Both the position numbers and the translations under genes were made by a program. A stretch of DNA of 64,000 nucleotides from Sabethes cyaneus (taxonomy: Eukaryota > Arthropoda > Insecta > Diptera > Culicidae): contig NC_071355.1 of the NCBI RefSeq assembly GCF_943734655.1, positions 76,211,449 to 76,275,448 on the forward strand, in the 5' to 3' direction. Under the pieces are notes generated by a model. That model did not search any database, had not been told where the DNA came from, and saw only the letters and a list, made by a program, of their open reading frames with translations. Each line of letters begins with the position of its first letter. Positions within the stretch are counted from its first letter, which is position 1. Shown here one piece after another: positions 24,956 through 38,443 of the stretch.

Positions 24956-27900
24956 CACGACTGTCTCACTCACTCCGTCTGCCTGTCTTTATCGCCATCT
25001 CTCTATCTCTGAATGCTTTATTAAAATAGCCATGTCAACGTTCCCAGGAGGTGATGAACCCCAAGATTGGTCAGCACGTTCGACAGCGTATCAAAATGGC
25101 ACAATGCATTGACATTTTCAATGATAATGCGATGTGAATAATGAAAAGTAGGAAGCTAGTGAGGCAGTGAGAAGCGATTGCAGAGTACGGAGAAATTAAA
25201 AGTTAGAGGTAATGCCTGAGTAACTAGTTAGAAATAAGCAGTTTTGCAATTCCATTAGGTCGACCGTTCGACCACGGATGTATTCGACTTCTTGTCCATC
25301 GACCTCGCATCCATTCGGATTTGTGTCCATTCGGTTTCAACTCCAATCGATAACCCTCGTCAATATCTGTATCGACCAGGTGAAATGTAATGCCCAGCGC
25401 GGGCATTTTGCATCGATCGAAATAAATGGTGATTATACTATGGCAAGTCTAGTGAATATTGTGGGTGGTATAAAACTTTCGGATAACGTTGAAAAAAAGT
25501 TGCAAGAGATAATTCAATGGAACATATTCTGCCTACGTTTTTGAGAGAGTACTGAAAAATTTTGCAGTATTATCGATTGAGTTGTGACAGCCATGGCGAA
25601 AACAGTCAAGCAATTACACTCGATGCTTTTTTTCATACTACTAGCTCCATCCCGTAGCAAAGCAGATGGACATCTTGGGGCACTTCGTGTCCACCAGATA
25701 TAGGTCGATCCGATATCTACAACTTCCCGTCCCAACTGGAGAACCAAAGCCTAGTTCTGCCCCGATGGTGCTAAGTAAAGTGCAGCAGTAGCTGAAGACA
25801 ACGACCGAGAACAAGGTGGCCTCATTGTTCCGCGCCATGTGCCAGGAGATTGGAACAATCGACCAAACAGTAGTGATGAAGTACTGTGCAATGGACTTAA
25901 TTTTTATGCGAAATCGCCAGTCGAGGTCGGCCGAGTCTGAGTCGCAGACAATCACCCAAAAGGAGCGGCAGACGGTGATGGTGAAAAATAACTATCCAGC
26001 GAAGCACGACACCATGGTTAACGCTAGACGGCAACATTCGACAGAGGATTAGGTATTTTACGTCCCCACGAAAGGGGTGAGAGATAATGTCAAATATATT
26101 TCCCACATCGAGCTCCGGGGTGGAGCAGGCAGTAAGAATAAAGCATCGAGCGTAGTTGCTTGACTGTTTTTACCATGGCTAGCCCAAATCCACTGAGGTC
26201 CTATATTCCTGTTGAAAACAGAAAGTCAATGTAACCCCAAAGACTTCACTTTCTTTTGGACGACTGAATGACAAATTTTACGGCAACCGCTGTTTGACAT
26301 TCAACAGAAAATATTGTTCCCTGGTCTCTCAGCTATTTGGGGAATTGTTTAGAGTCATCTAAATCAAGAGCTTTTTATTCAGTTTTGCCAAGCTAAAAAT
26401 CCTTCCCGCATTCTTCGTCGAAAGTAATTATTGCATTGAGCTTTAAAGCTAAATGGACAAAATGTGTTCAAACGTAGTGATAAGTTAAGTCAATTAGTTT
26501 AATACTATAGTTACTAAAATTATGTGTACGTTCTGCAACACCGATGCACACAATTTTAACACGATTTTTTTTCATATAATAATAAATAATAAACAAAAAC
26601 CATGGATGTCAGAAGTCGGCACCACAAATGCCCTATATTTCTATTTTAAGAATAACGTTTCGATTTCAGTCGCTCGCCTCACCGACGAGTTTCTGTCCAT
26701 TCAAATGGATATTTCTTTCAACAGCCTCCTTGTTAAACCACAAGTACTATTCTTCACAGGAAAACGGCTTCAACCTGCTATTACAATAGGCAAATACCGG
26801 TCTCATCTCCGGTTGTCGAGATTCAGAGTTGCAACGATTGCTGCCCGCGGAAAGGAACGGCGCGAGTCTGTACACCAGAACAAGGCTAACGTACGGACCA
26901 GTTTCTCAGCTGAACATTCGAACAGTTACGAAGCCAAACACATTTAACCTCCGCTTAATTGATGCTCGAAACATATTAAAACTATAGCATGATAAACAAC
27001 GGCACATTCGTTCATCCCCCCGCCGAAGTCGGACGGCAAGCTGCGGCTGGGGTCGCGGAGGGCACTGGCAAAAGCGAGGGCAAAAGAAGCGAAAATTGAC
27101 CGCCGCGGCCGCAGCTTCTCATTATTGGACTTGAAAATTGAAATCTTCGAACCGTACTGAACCGAATCGTGTGGACCTCCACACCAGCTCGGCTTGGTTG
27201 CGGCTGCGATCAGTTATGCGCCGATTCCACAGCAGCACTGACTGGGGGTCAGCGGTGGAAAATCGACCAAGATAACCGGCAATCTGCAGACTGACGATCG
27301 ACAGCCAGGAAAAATCGACTTGAATGGAATCCGACTCCGTATTTAATACTATAAATAACGCTTTAGGAACTAATTAACGCACTGAACCACTGCCACCGGC
27401 GCGGCCGCAGATTGGCCGGCAGGGCATTCCTCTACGGAAACGGTTTGCATATTTTCATCATTCAATTATAATTTTCCGATTGGTTTCGAGCTTTTCGAAG
27501 CGAGCTAAGTGCTCTTTTTTATTTCTTCTCTACTTAACACGCCTCTATGCTAGTCTATTTATGCAGAGTTCTATAATATGTGCGAAATCGATTTCGATTC
27601 CAATAATGTGTGAATGATTCTTGTAAAATGGAAAAACTGATAATGCCCCGTTTCGAGCAAAGCATAAATGAACGTGTATGAATTGATCTGAAATTCGATA
27701 TTGATTGGCTTTGTTTCCCTTTTGTTTTCAATAATAGTTGAGCTTACAAAAAACTGAAAACATAACCAATAAGCTCGCATTCCGGAATGACTGTGTGAAA
27801 AGTTTTCCAAGGAACCCGCACAAAAAGACGAATTCATTAATTCCAATCTAAAAAAAATAGAATAGTTTAAACCAAGTCTGACTTGTAATTGTTGAAACAG

Positions 27901-28028
27901 ATATTCTTAAAAATTGCTGTCATGTTAATTTTGCAGATGCTCTTTCGAAATGCAAAGTTTGTTTCAAAATAGCAAATCGAAAGTATGAAAGATAGTGTCA
28001 GATACGTAAACTTGTGTGCTCATCATTT
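24956..28028. other. mostly unique sequence, no supported gene
   Basis: At 25590-26170 there is a coding-like but interrupted plus-strand stretch (see findings). At 27000-27470 the DNA is GC-rich with two GCGGCCGCAG words and unlike its transposon-rich surroundings, perhaps host regulatory or exon-proximal sequence. The 141-codon frame at 26522-26947 has no recognisable features. Around 25250-25370 short TTCGACC-like words recur. Confidence 0.4.
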
Positions 28029-30465
28029 CAATTATTCAGCTGAGAGCCGGGGTGGCTCTTGCCGTATCAAGAATTCCTCTCCATTGTACTCGGTCCTGGG
28101 CTACTCGTCGCCAATTTGTTGCGCGTCTCGACACACGCAAGTTGTCTTCAACTTGGTCAAGCCATCGTGCACGTTGAGCCCCTCTATTCCTGCTGCCGGT
28201 GGGGTTCTTGAAGAGAACGGATTTAATTACACAGTCGTCCGGCATCCTTGCGACGTGGCCGGCCCACGGTACTGGCTACTCTTGCTGAAGATCGTTCCTC
28301 TCGTTTCGATACCCGCTCGCTGGATCACACCTTCAATAGCGATATTGAATAACATACAGGACAGTCCATCCCTTTGCCGTAACCCTCTGCGCGATTCGAA
28401 AGGGCTTGAGAGTGTCCCCGAAACGCGCACGTAACACATCACTCGTTCCAGAGTAGCTTTGATCAGCCGCGCCAGTTTGTCCGGAAAACCGTACTCGTGC
28501 ATTATCTGCCATAGCTGTTCGCATTCAACGGTATCGTATGCTGCTCTGAAATCCACGAAAATATGATGCGTGGGCACGTTGTACTCTCGATATTTCTGGA
28601 GGATTTGTCGGAGAGTAAAAATTTGATCCGTAGTAGCACGGGTCCCCATAAAGCCCGCCTGATACTACTGCTCTACGAATTCTCTTGCTATTAGGGACAG
28701 ACGACGCAACAAAATCTGGGAGAGCACCTTGTAGGCATCGTTGACCAGCGTAATGCCGCGGTAGTTACAGCAGTCTAGCCGGTCACCCTTTTTGTAGATG
28801 GGACAGACTACGTCTTCCATCCACTCCTCCGGTAGTTTCTCTTCTTCCCAAATCCTTGAAATCAGCCAGTGAAGTGCCGCTGCTAGCGGTTCTTGGCCAT
28901 TTTTGTAGGGTTCTGCCGGGAGTCGGTCCTTTCCGGTGGCTCTGTTATTCTTCAGCAGATCGATTTCTTGCTGGATCTCTTCGAGATCGGAAGCCAGTAC
29001 GCTGCTGTCGTTTGTAGGTACTCCGAGGTTAACTTCCATGGCGTCTCCTGCTGCTATATCGCCGTTGAGGTGCTCAAAGAAGAACTGCTTCCACCTGTCG
29101 ACCACGTCACGCTAATTTGTGATTAGATCTCCTCCCTCGTCCCTACACATGCCTGGTTTTGATGTGTGGGCCTTGCGAGTTTGGTTCACCTTCTCGTAAA
29201 ACTTGCGGGTGTTGTTAGCCCGGAATAGTTGTTCTAGCTCCTCACGATCTCTGTCCTCTTTCTGGCGCTTTTTCCTCCTCAGGATCGTGGTCAACTCATT
29301 CCTCGCTCGTCGATACTTGGCCAAATTCTCTCTTTTGGCATTCCCCGACAAACCAATCATTTTGTGCACTCGCGGTTTCCACACCTAGCACCGCGGTTGC
29401 GACCTCGTTGACGGTCGAGCGTATCCTACTTCATCCGTTTTGGAGGATCGAAGCATCTAGCTCCACAGAGGAAGGCAGAGCTTCATCCAGTACGTTTTCG
29501 GTAGTTCGCGGATTGTCTAGTTGCCGAATGTTTAACCAAGCAGGGCGACTTTGTCGCGAGATTTAAACCGCCGATAGTTTTGAGCGCACATGTACCGCTA
29601 CTAGGTAGTGATCCGAGTCAATATCCGCACTCCGTAGAGAGCGTGCGTTGGTGATGTTCGAGAAAAACTCGAGCCCTCGATGAGAATATGGTCGATTTGG
29701 TTCGAGGTTCGTTGGTCAGGTGATCTCCAGGTGGCCTTGCAGCTATCTTTGTGGGGAAAGAAGGTGCTTTTGATGCATCGCTGGCCGTTATCGTTCGTGT
29801 CTGTGTGCAGGCTATGGGGCCCGATCACCGGTCTATACATTGCTTCTCTGCCGATTTGGGCGTTCATATCTCCGATGACAATCTTGATGTCCCGTGGTGA
29901 GCAGCTGTCGTACGTTGCCTTAAGATGCGCATAGAACCCTTCCTTCTCGCCGTCCGGTCTACCTTCGTGTGGACAATGCACGTGTATGATGGTATAGTTG
30001 AAGAAACGGCATTTTGCATTTTGCCCAACACTACGAAACCCTTTCCCAGCTCTTTGGTCGCTCCACCATTCTGGAAAAATTGGGCTTTGCCGCCACGGAT
30101 CCTCCACACCTTCTCGCCTTTGCGAGAGATCTCCTGCAGTGCCACGATGCCAAACTTTTGGGGTTCTAACTGATCGAGCAGCACCCTTGGTTCATGCCGA
30201 ATGTTCCGAGAAGATATTTCTTGATTCTTGTTAGTTTTTTATGGGTTTAGATAGCTAGCCGTACTAGGGCTTACGCTACCGAGTCTCGAGTTGGGGTTGC
30301 CATCTTAGTATCGAGACAACACTGCGCCTCCTCCCCTGTTGGTATACGACCTTAGTTTTCATCGGGATTGGTTACCCGATCTCCGCTAAGGTTGCTCGTA
30401 TTCCGACTGGTACCACGTGGAGGTAGGGGTAGGAGTTGCTAGATAAGACGCTAGGGTGCTCATGT
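28029..30465 (-). pseudogene. RTE copy with internal deletion
   Basis: Minus-strand pieces in order from 30465: 5' untranslated region matching 45030-45115, endonuclease (FVVLGKMQNAV; VIGDMNAQIG; SNQIDHILIEG), linker (ANNTRKFYEKVNQTRKAH), RT (CPIYKKGDRLDCCNYRGITL, FVDFRAAYDTVECEQLW, GLRQRDGLSCMLFNIAIEG). After IFSKSSQY it jumps directly to the C-terminal GHVARMPDDCVI region, so the YADD/FADD motif and thumb, roughly 200 codons, are deleted. It ends near 28029. Frameshifts also occur. It is non-functional. Confidence 0.85.
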
Positions 30466-32340
30466 ACAAATTATTACTAAAACAGATGAAAATAACTTTT
30501 ACATTCGCGCAACAAGTGATTGCAGCCTTATTGAAAGATTATTTCCCTAACGCTGTCTGATTATTAGAAAAGATGAATCATAAAATCATTATCGTAAAGC
30601 AGTCCAATTATTGCACTATGTAGTTTCCATACGTACGTTAGCACGTAATAAACTGCATTATGCAAGTAACAATTGATAAAAATATAAAATAAACACTATT
30701 GGTAAAGAAATCAGAATGCCATTTAATTCCACGAGTACTTTCTTCATTCAGAATTGGCAACGGATATTTTTCTGCTCCAAGACCGCGCATGTTGGTTAGG
30801 GAAGCCTGAATCGGCAAAAGTATTTTAATGATTGTAAAATTTTCTCTAATTTTTACGATCTGCAGCCTTTTCATTTGGGTTATTCAAAGTTTCCGATTCA
30901 GACTGATAACGTTTACAGCTTGTAACTATTTTTAAACCAATAGGCCTATATTGCTGTTAATGATTTGAGCTCCATTAATAGCTCTCACCAGTATGCAGAT
31001 TAACAATCGCAATAAAAGCGTACATATTTATAGACCACATCCAATCGGCCGCATAAATCCACGTATAGGTTTCACCAGCAATGCCCATTCGGCGCGATCG
31101 TAAATTCACCTGTTGCATTAAACAAACAAACAGCCGGCCGGCTGGTTGAGTATCCGGCGGAATCACTGCCAAAAATAAATAAATAAATAAAAAAAGAAAC
31201 CCAAACTAACTCTCCGGCCGATCAGCATGTGCAAAAAATTTGCATGCCGTGACTTGGCCATGCCAACCGGTCCGTTCCAAAAACTGGTCTAATATAAAAT
31301 GTAACGTGTTATTCGCATTCGCATCATCTAATACCACACTGTGTATGGAGATCGAAACACACGAGATTTCTGTATATATTAGGCTATTTTATGGACTTAT
31401 CAGATTGTACGGTTTTGGTCGTTTCATCTGAATATCATTTTGTCACGACAGTGCCCTTGCCAGTTGCCAGTCGCTGGTTGATATGCAGCCCGGCGGAGTG
31501 CTGTGGTCCATCTTGTCTTGGCAAACTGGAGAGAATTATACAGTTGTGAGTTTAGGTGCACCTCCTTTCACCTGCTGTAGTTTCGCCAATGCTATCGATT
31601 CGCATCGGCTTTTGGGGTTTCCTGCAGCAGCACAACATACCAGCGGACTGGCAACTGTCATTTCAAACTTTGATCATTTGTGTTGAAACCTGACCGGAGA
31701 TCTGTTTGGTTGCACCGAAGATAATACGAACATAAACCATTTGGCTTCTATTTAATCACCGTGTGCAAATATATCCAACTGGTTTTTCGGTCTGTAAAAA
31801 TACCTCATTTGTTACGGGGCTTTTGGTAGGTTTAAAATTTCCCTTTTTTAATTTGTATCGTTCCAAAACGGTACATAATAATAGATTTAGTCGAACGAGG
31901 ATAGCAATTGTACTCTGCGACGATGGATTTAAAAATAGTTTCTTCTAAAAGTGAAACCCTACTCGGAAGCTATCAACAAAAGTATAAAATATAATGTAGG
32001 GTAAATGATGCTATCGAGGCTATTTGGCTATTTTTGGTAACACTAACTGCCCATTAAACAATGAATGTATGAAACGTGTGTCACTTTCTAAGATATTATT
32101 ATGTCGTTTGGAAACCCGATTTCCATACAAAAGTGTCCCCTTTAGTAAAAATAGACTTATCTTGTGGATTCTCCGCCTTCCTGAGCTATCGAAAATGTTG
32201 TCTGCCAAAAAACTGTTACCTACTTTATTCCACGTCATAATTTGATTAGCTACCTTCCTTACTAAACGTAAAACATGGTGTCCTCGGTTGAGCTATGTAT
32301 TTCAAAACATTTTTTAATAACTATATTCATTGTCATTTCT
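30466..32340. other. unassigned sequence, partly GC-rich
   Basis: The region 31040-31270 is relatively GC-rich (GCCGGCCGGCTGG, TCTCCGGCCGATCAGC) and contains a short (AAAT)n tract at about 31164-31190. No exon or element end could be supported. Confidence 0.35.
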
Positions 32341-32342
32341 AC

Positions 32343-32385
32343 GTTCTTCTTCTTCTTTTTCTTCTTCTTCATCATCTTCTTCTTC
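32343..32385. repeat. (TTC)n microsatellite at RTE 3' end
   Basis: An imperfect TTC run (CTTCTTCTTTTTCTTCTTC...) directly abuts the 3' end of the minus-strand RTE copy, reading as a GAA-type tail of that copy. Confidence 0.85.
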
Positions 32386-33187
32386 AAGAACCGGTTGGCT
32401 CTTGCCGTATCAAGAAGTCAACTCCTAGTCAACAATCTTCAACTTGTCCGAGCCCGCGCGTCGGTCTCCTCTGTTCCTGTTGCCGGTTGAATTTTTGAAG
32501 AGAACGGATTTCACTGCACAGTCGTCCGGCATCCTTCCGACGTGGCCAGCCCACGTAGCTTTTGCCAGGTGTACGATGGCAATCTCTCCAAGTAGTGCCA
32601 ATAGTTTGTGGTTCATACGCCTACGCCGCCCTTCGCTTTCCGTTTGTTCCGCAACACCTTTCGTTCAAATACGGTAAATGTACGTATGTCTTCCGTAAGC
32701 AAAGTTACAAAGTCCGCAGCGGACTGCCGGTTTGATTAGCGTTATGTACAACGTCAGCTTTGTGCGGCGGCATATGCTCCTTAATCGAAGCGTCTTGCGG
32801 AGGGAAAAGAAGAACCGCCTTCCAGCTTGAATACGTCCTTGAATCGTCGTGTCGTGTACGTTGTCGGCGATGATCAACGATCCCAAGTATTTGAACTCAT
32901 CAATAACATCACCGTCAATATTCACTATCTATGGGAGCAGAATGTTGTTTTTTTCTGGAGCCTCTTCCAACTATATATTTGGTTATCGACGCATTGATTT
33001 GTAACCCAATCCGCCTGACCTCCGTCTTTACTCCGGCTTACATTGCTTCCGCCATCGCCAGAGTTACTACTTACTAGTAATGACGTCGAGGTCGTCTGCA
33101 AAGGCTAGGAGTTGGCTAATTTTGCCGAAGATCGTTCCTATCGTTTCGATGCCCGCTCACCGGATCACACCTTTAATAGCGGTACTG
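32386..33187 (-). pseudogene. truncated RTE copy, C-terminal part
   Basis: Minus-strand pieces: FADDLDVITS-like decayed motif near 33090, DEFKYLGSLIIADNVHDTTI, RRTKLTLYITLIKPAV, GHVGRMPDDCAVKSVLF. These match the C-terminal third of the intact RTE protein. It is interrupted by stops. The upstream end is cut by the DNA transposon that starts at 33188/33189. Confidence 0.8.
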
Positions 33188-33424
33188 TCATCCGGGACGA
33201 GATTGTGCCAAAAAAGCATATGTTTTGGTTCCTTAGCTTAGTATACACACTATTTAGGAACTAAGTTGATTTCCAACCTGTCAATATATACTAAATTGTT
33301 CAATTAACAACTACCGTATAGATGGTTTAGATACAATGAAACCTAATTTTACTGGAAGTGCATGAACTTTGGCACAATCTCACCTCTTCTAGGGGCTGAC
33401 ATTGTGCAAAAAACATAAAGTTAA

Positions 33425-34456
33425 CCCCTTTAAGGTCTACATCATTTTTAGCACCGCAAAATTCACTAAAATGGTCATAACTTTTTTATCTTTCAATATT
33501 TTTTCACCAAATTTGGGGGATTTTCCGAAAATCTTTTCTATTTTCATAATATCTATAGATAATGGCCATGTGTCTTATGGCCCCGGAGTTATTCCGGAGT
33601 TCCTTGGGGACCGCGACATGGCTTTTTTAGATAAAGTTGCGAAATATTTAAAATTTGTTTGAAATCTGTTGATTTTTGCAAATATATCATTTACTGTGGA
33701 CATATTAGTTTCTTTGCCGCCGTTACGAGCCATGGCGCGCGCCATCCGGATCCGGGGGGCCACTATGAATCCGGAACCGGTTTCCATAAAGGGACATTTC
33801 AGCATCAGTAAAGTAGGTCGTGCCGCCTATCAAAAAACATCAACATTCGACAAAATAGCGATTGGCGATCATCTCATATCTCTCAGAGGCCATATGGTCG
33901 TTTTCAGGTCCCGTACAAGTTCCTTCGAAATCCGTTCCGTGCTTGAATCAGAAAAGAAACTCTCCCCGGGGCCGGAATCGGTCATATGGCCTCTGAGAGA
34001 CATGAGATGATCGCCAATCGCTATTTTGTCGAATGCTGATGTTTTTTGATAGGCGGCACGACCTACTTTACTGATGCTGAAATGTCCCTTTATGGGAACC
34101 GGTTCCGGATTCATAGTGTCCCCCCGGATCCGGATGGCGCGCGCGATGGCTCGTAACGACGGCAAAGTAACTAATATGTCCACAGTCGATGATATATTTG
34201 CAAAAATCAACAGATTTCAAACAAATTTTAAATATTTGGCAATTTTATCTAAAAAAGCCATGTAGCGGTCCCCCAAAGGAACTCCGGAATAACTCCGGGG
34301 CCATAAGACACAAGGCCATTATCTATAAATATTATGAAAATAGAAAAGATTTTCGAGAAATCCTCCAAATTTGATGAAAAAATATTGGAAGATAAAAAAG
34401 TTACGACCATTTCCGTGAATTTTGCGGTGCTAAAAATGAGGTGGACCTTAGAGGGG
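33425..34456. mobile_element. 1,032-bp TTAA-flanked foldback element
   Basis: Two arms of about 470 bp are inverted copies of each other (33425-33893 and 33985-34456), separated by about 90 bp. Ends read CCCCTTTAAGGTC and GACCTTAGAGGGG, and TTAA stands on each side (33421-33424 and 34457-34460). TTAA targets and C-rich ends are typical of piggyBac-type transposons. The 113-codon frames on both strands are mirror images produced by the arms. No transposase is encoded. Confidence 0.85.
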
Positions 34457-36556
34457 TTAAGGCAAATACCTAAACAGTGATCATTAGCATGTTTATAAAC
34501 AATACACATAAATATCAGCATAAAGTAGTTCATATGGGGTCGTCCATGAACTAAGTGGACTGTTAGGGGCAGGGGGTCGCCCAAAAACAACGCTTCATGC
34601 AAAAAGTGTGATCGAAAATAACCCGGGGAGGTCTGGTTATTTCAGAATGAGTAGTCAATGGACAGCCTTTATATAGCCAGTAGCGTTTCTAGGATTAGCA
34701 AGAGGGAGATATATGGAGGGCGTGTATCCATTACTTCGTTCGAGAACCCGCGGCCGCAGAACATGCGGCTCCTCCACGGTATAATATATTCGTCTTATAT
34801 CAGAGAGTTTATTCAAAGTATCTGAGATTTCCAGAGAAAAAGTAAAAATTAGTTTCAATTATTTAGCAGACCTATGATGCTGTTTGCTCCAAAATGGATG
34901 ATGCAATCTAATCTGTCAAAATATTGTGCTCAATAGTAAAGAATGTGACTGTATTGGTGTATACTGACGTATTTTTGTTGTGTATGTAAAATACACAAAT
35001 TAGATCAATCATTATGGCTTGGCACAATCTTACCCCCGTGAAACTCGAAAAATACAAAGTTTTGAAAAATATTACTTTCGTAATCAAAAACTTATCCAAT
35101 GCATAATAACCTTTCAATACATTGTAAATGATTAGTTTATATACCTTCAAAATAGCAAGTTGATGCGATTTCTTGTTTGGGTTGAGTATTTTTGATCGCG
35201 AACTTTGAGACTCTGTTTAGGCTAAATAGTTTGGTAATATTATCTATGTTCCATTCTATGTTATGAATAAATATGTTATGTTCATGATCATTTTGAATTT
35301 AGGTCACCAGTTTCTATAGATATAATAAATTTTCACAAATAAACATTTTTGGTTTTTGGCCCAATCTCACCCGGTGGCACAGTGGGGCAGATTGACCCGG
35401 CACTTGGACAAAACCTCATAACTTCTGATGGGGGCTTACCCGTTCCGTCCTCGAAGGATTTTCCACCGTCGCGAAATCGACGGCCCAGAAAGTCTGATCA
35501 GCACGATGAGTCCACCGGGGAATACGGAGCACAATGCCTCCGTCGATGGTTCTATTCACTGCCACTTGCACGGCTCTGTGCGGGTGTAAAATGCACTTTG
35601 CGGAGATTAATTTGCACTTAATGCACACGTATCGACCGTATTTCGCCACTAGGAATTAAGTAACTTAACTTAAGATCAGGATTAGCACACGATTAACCTT
35701 TTTCCCAGTCACGGTACTGGATTAATTTCAGATTCAATAAATTGGATAATACGGGATGCGATTCTTATATGTACACGCTTGGATGGTATATTTCGTACTG
35801 ACTATTATGTACAATTCTATCGACTATTATCTACAATCATCACTATCAGTGGATATCGAATTGGTTTGCGAGTGCGCTCTATCAAATCTCTCCTCTCTTC
35901 ATTCTTATCACCTTGTTAGGGATGTTAGATACAGTAAGATATCAATTTTAATGTAGATAATTCATTTTGATAATCATTATAAATAGGTTTAAGTTTATCA
36001 TTATTTAACTCAAATTTAGTATAATTATAGTTTAAGTAGAATTAAGATCAATTGTAGTTTAGTTAGATTTAAGATCAATTAGGATTATTTAGTGTAGGAA
36101 GAATTATGTACATTTCAGATTTAATAATTGATAACATTCATCAACTTCTTTCATATGCTTCGTAGAGCTTTATTGTCTTCAGCAACATTGTTTGTTATAA
36201 ACTTTCGCATCTTTTTGTAAATTTTAAGTAGTTGTATTTTTATTCCTATAGATGGCGTTGAGATCTAACTTTTTAAATAATGACTAGAAATGTTGTGTCT
36301 TCAGAAAAGTTGTTTATTCTGTAAAGTTACGTAAAGTTATTGAACATACCAAAATTTTAGGACTTACGTGAATCAAGTTATAAATATTTTAAATACTCAA
36401 ACACATTTTTTTCAGTGTGTAGTCGAAATTGGTAGTCGGACGACCTCCTATACAAATTATCACAATCTGTATATCAAGAGTTGTTTAGTATTATTGTTCT
36501 GGTATACGGTCAATCAACCATTTGTGGACTTTTCTATAAATTATTTTGAACTCGTA

Positions 36557-37312
36557 ACGCTAAACACCCAACCGAAGCCACTTGCAATACTAGTAACTTT
36601 CGAATAAGCCTAAATATATCAATTTATGCTGCAAATCTTCATTTTCCTTTTATGGACCCTAGTGGTTTACAATGGAATAACGACCGGGTCCATTATAGGA
36701 ATTCTAGTGTATTTTGCATGGAGAGGGTCCGCTAATGGCGACATTTTTTGCATTGTTAACCGTATAATGAACCCTCACTTGTTGAAAATGTCGATTTTAA
36801 AGCATTAATAATGAAATGCAGCTACAATTTTATAAACTCAAATGTGTATTATGTATAGTATGTTCTGTTTTATGTCATATCTTCTCAGAAATAAGAAGTA
36901 AAAGCTAACTGGTTACGCTAAACACCCAGCCGATGACGCTTACAATATTTGTAACTTTCGATTGAGCCTCAAATAATATCATTTTATGTTGCAAATCACC
37001 ATATTTTACATATTTTTCAAAACAGATTGGAATGTCCGTTTTCCTTTTATGGACCCTAGTGGTTTACAATAGAATAACGAGCGGGTCCATTATAGGAATG
37101 TGTATTTTGTATGGAGATGGTCCACTAATGGCGACATATTTTGCATTGTTAACCGTATAATGCACCCTTACTTGTTTAAAATGTCGATTTTAAGGCATTA
37201 ATAATTAAATGCAGCTATATCTTTATAAACTGAAATGTGGGGTATGTTTAGAACTTTCTGTTTTATGTCATATATCCTCGGAAATAAGAAGTACGAGCTA
37301 ATAAACGCCGAA
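36557..37312. repeat. tandem duplication, ~358-bp period
   Basis: The unit starting ACGCTAAACACCCAACCG at 36557 recurs at 36915 (ACGCTAAACACCCAGCCG). Shared later blocks include TTATGGACCCTAGTGGTTTA and GCATTGTTAACCGTATAATG. The second copy carries a small insertion around 37010. It lies within the large composite DNA element. Confidence 0.85.
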
Positions 37313-37433
37313 AATGCACCTGAGGTCCATTAGAGGTAAAGGGTCCACTATAGAATAACTTACCCTATCTTACATACACAAGCATGACTATTTAACGTAC
37401 AGTAGGAATGAACTTCGCACTGGCGCGCGCATT

Positions 37434-37450
37434 TGATGATGATGATGATG
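37434..37450. repeat. short (GAT)n microsatellite
   Basis: Five to six GAT units in a row. It falls inside a minus-strand short frame that reads poly-isoleucine and is not a gene. Confidence 0.9.
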
Positions 37451-37953
37451 GGCCCACCTCTTACCCCTACGGAGTTTGAGGTAGACGATTTATCTATATG
37501 ATAATTATTATAAAAATAAACCAGGAAAACAAAAATTCTATTGTATTTACTAATTTCTAGTCTAAAATGCCGGAAAACATGCATTCAGAACACTTATATA
37601 TCTCCGAACATCGCATAGTAGCAGCTAATTTTTTGCTTATTACTAGTTAACACCTTGAATGTTGATTTTATGGTAGTGTCAGAGCGGAAATCAGTGGAAA
37701 TCTTTTTTCTACACACTATTGAAAATTGACAAAAATAACAAATTTTTTGTTCTAAAACAACTCATCAGAACAAAGCCTACTAGTAAAAAATCTGTCTTAA
37801 TATCACCTAAACTATTAGTTTATAATCCCCTTAATGTGAATTGTCCTCTAAAAGCATAGAATTTTAAGCAGCATGGTAGCTAGATACTAAAAGATTAAAT
37901 GATATTTATTTTTACATTTCCCAAATTTTTTTTACACTGTGAAAAAACACTTA

Positions 37954-38443
37954 GGCCATTGCAAATCATATTTAAAGTTTTTGTCGACCACCCCCCTCCC
38001 CCCCTTGGAAATTGGCTTGAAAAATCGGGGGGCAAAAAAATAATTTGTAGGATATGAGTCAAATTTCATTTTATAAAATCAATTGTCTGTGGGCTCTACA
38101 GTCTGAAAAACTCGAAAATTGAGTCTCCGAGTTGAATTAACGCTTGTAGCACGAAACTGAAATGGAAATTAAAACAAAGGAATTTCCGAAAATCGTCCAA
38201 AAAAATTTTCCTTCGTTTTTGTCTTTTTTCGTATATTTTTGCATAGAAAATAATAACGTATATATTATAAGCAAGAATAGATTCGGTTTTCTCGTTTAAG
38301 TTTTAAATAAAAATTCTTAAAATCCATGTTTTTTTTGCTCGATTAAAAAATTCACTTTGTTTTTTTGTCGCACCCCCCCCCCCCCCCCCTTCAGTGGCCG
38401 AACACCGGAAGGACAAAAACTTTATAAAATATTTGTAATGGCC
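37954..38443. mobile_element. Harbinger-like MITE, copy 2 (490 bp)
   Basis: It starts GGCCATTGCAAATCATATTT and ends AAATATTTGTAATGGCC, with TTA on both sides (37951-37953, 38444-38446). It is the copy at 11628-12101 in opposite orientation, with high similarity over the whole length, including the C-run (17 C at 38373-38389). Nested in the composite DNA transposon near its right end. Confidence 0.85.

Noticed and set aside
26522..26947. 141-codon plus-strand frame
   Set aside because: Biased, low-information composition without motifs or splice context; best explained as a chance ORF.
33669..34210. Two 113-codon frames on opposite strands with nearly identical proteins
   Set aside because: They are mirror products of the foldback arms, not independent genes.
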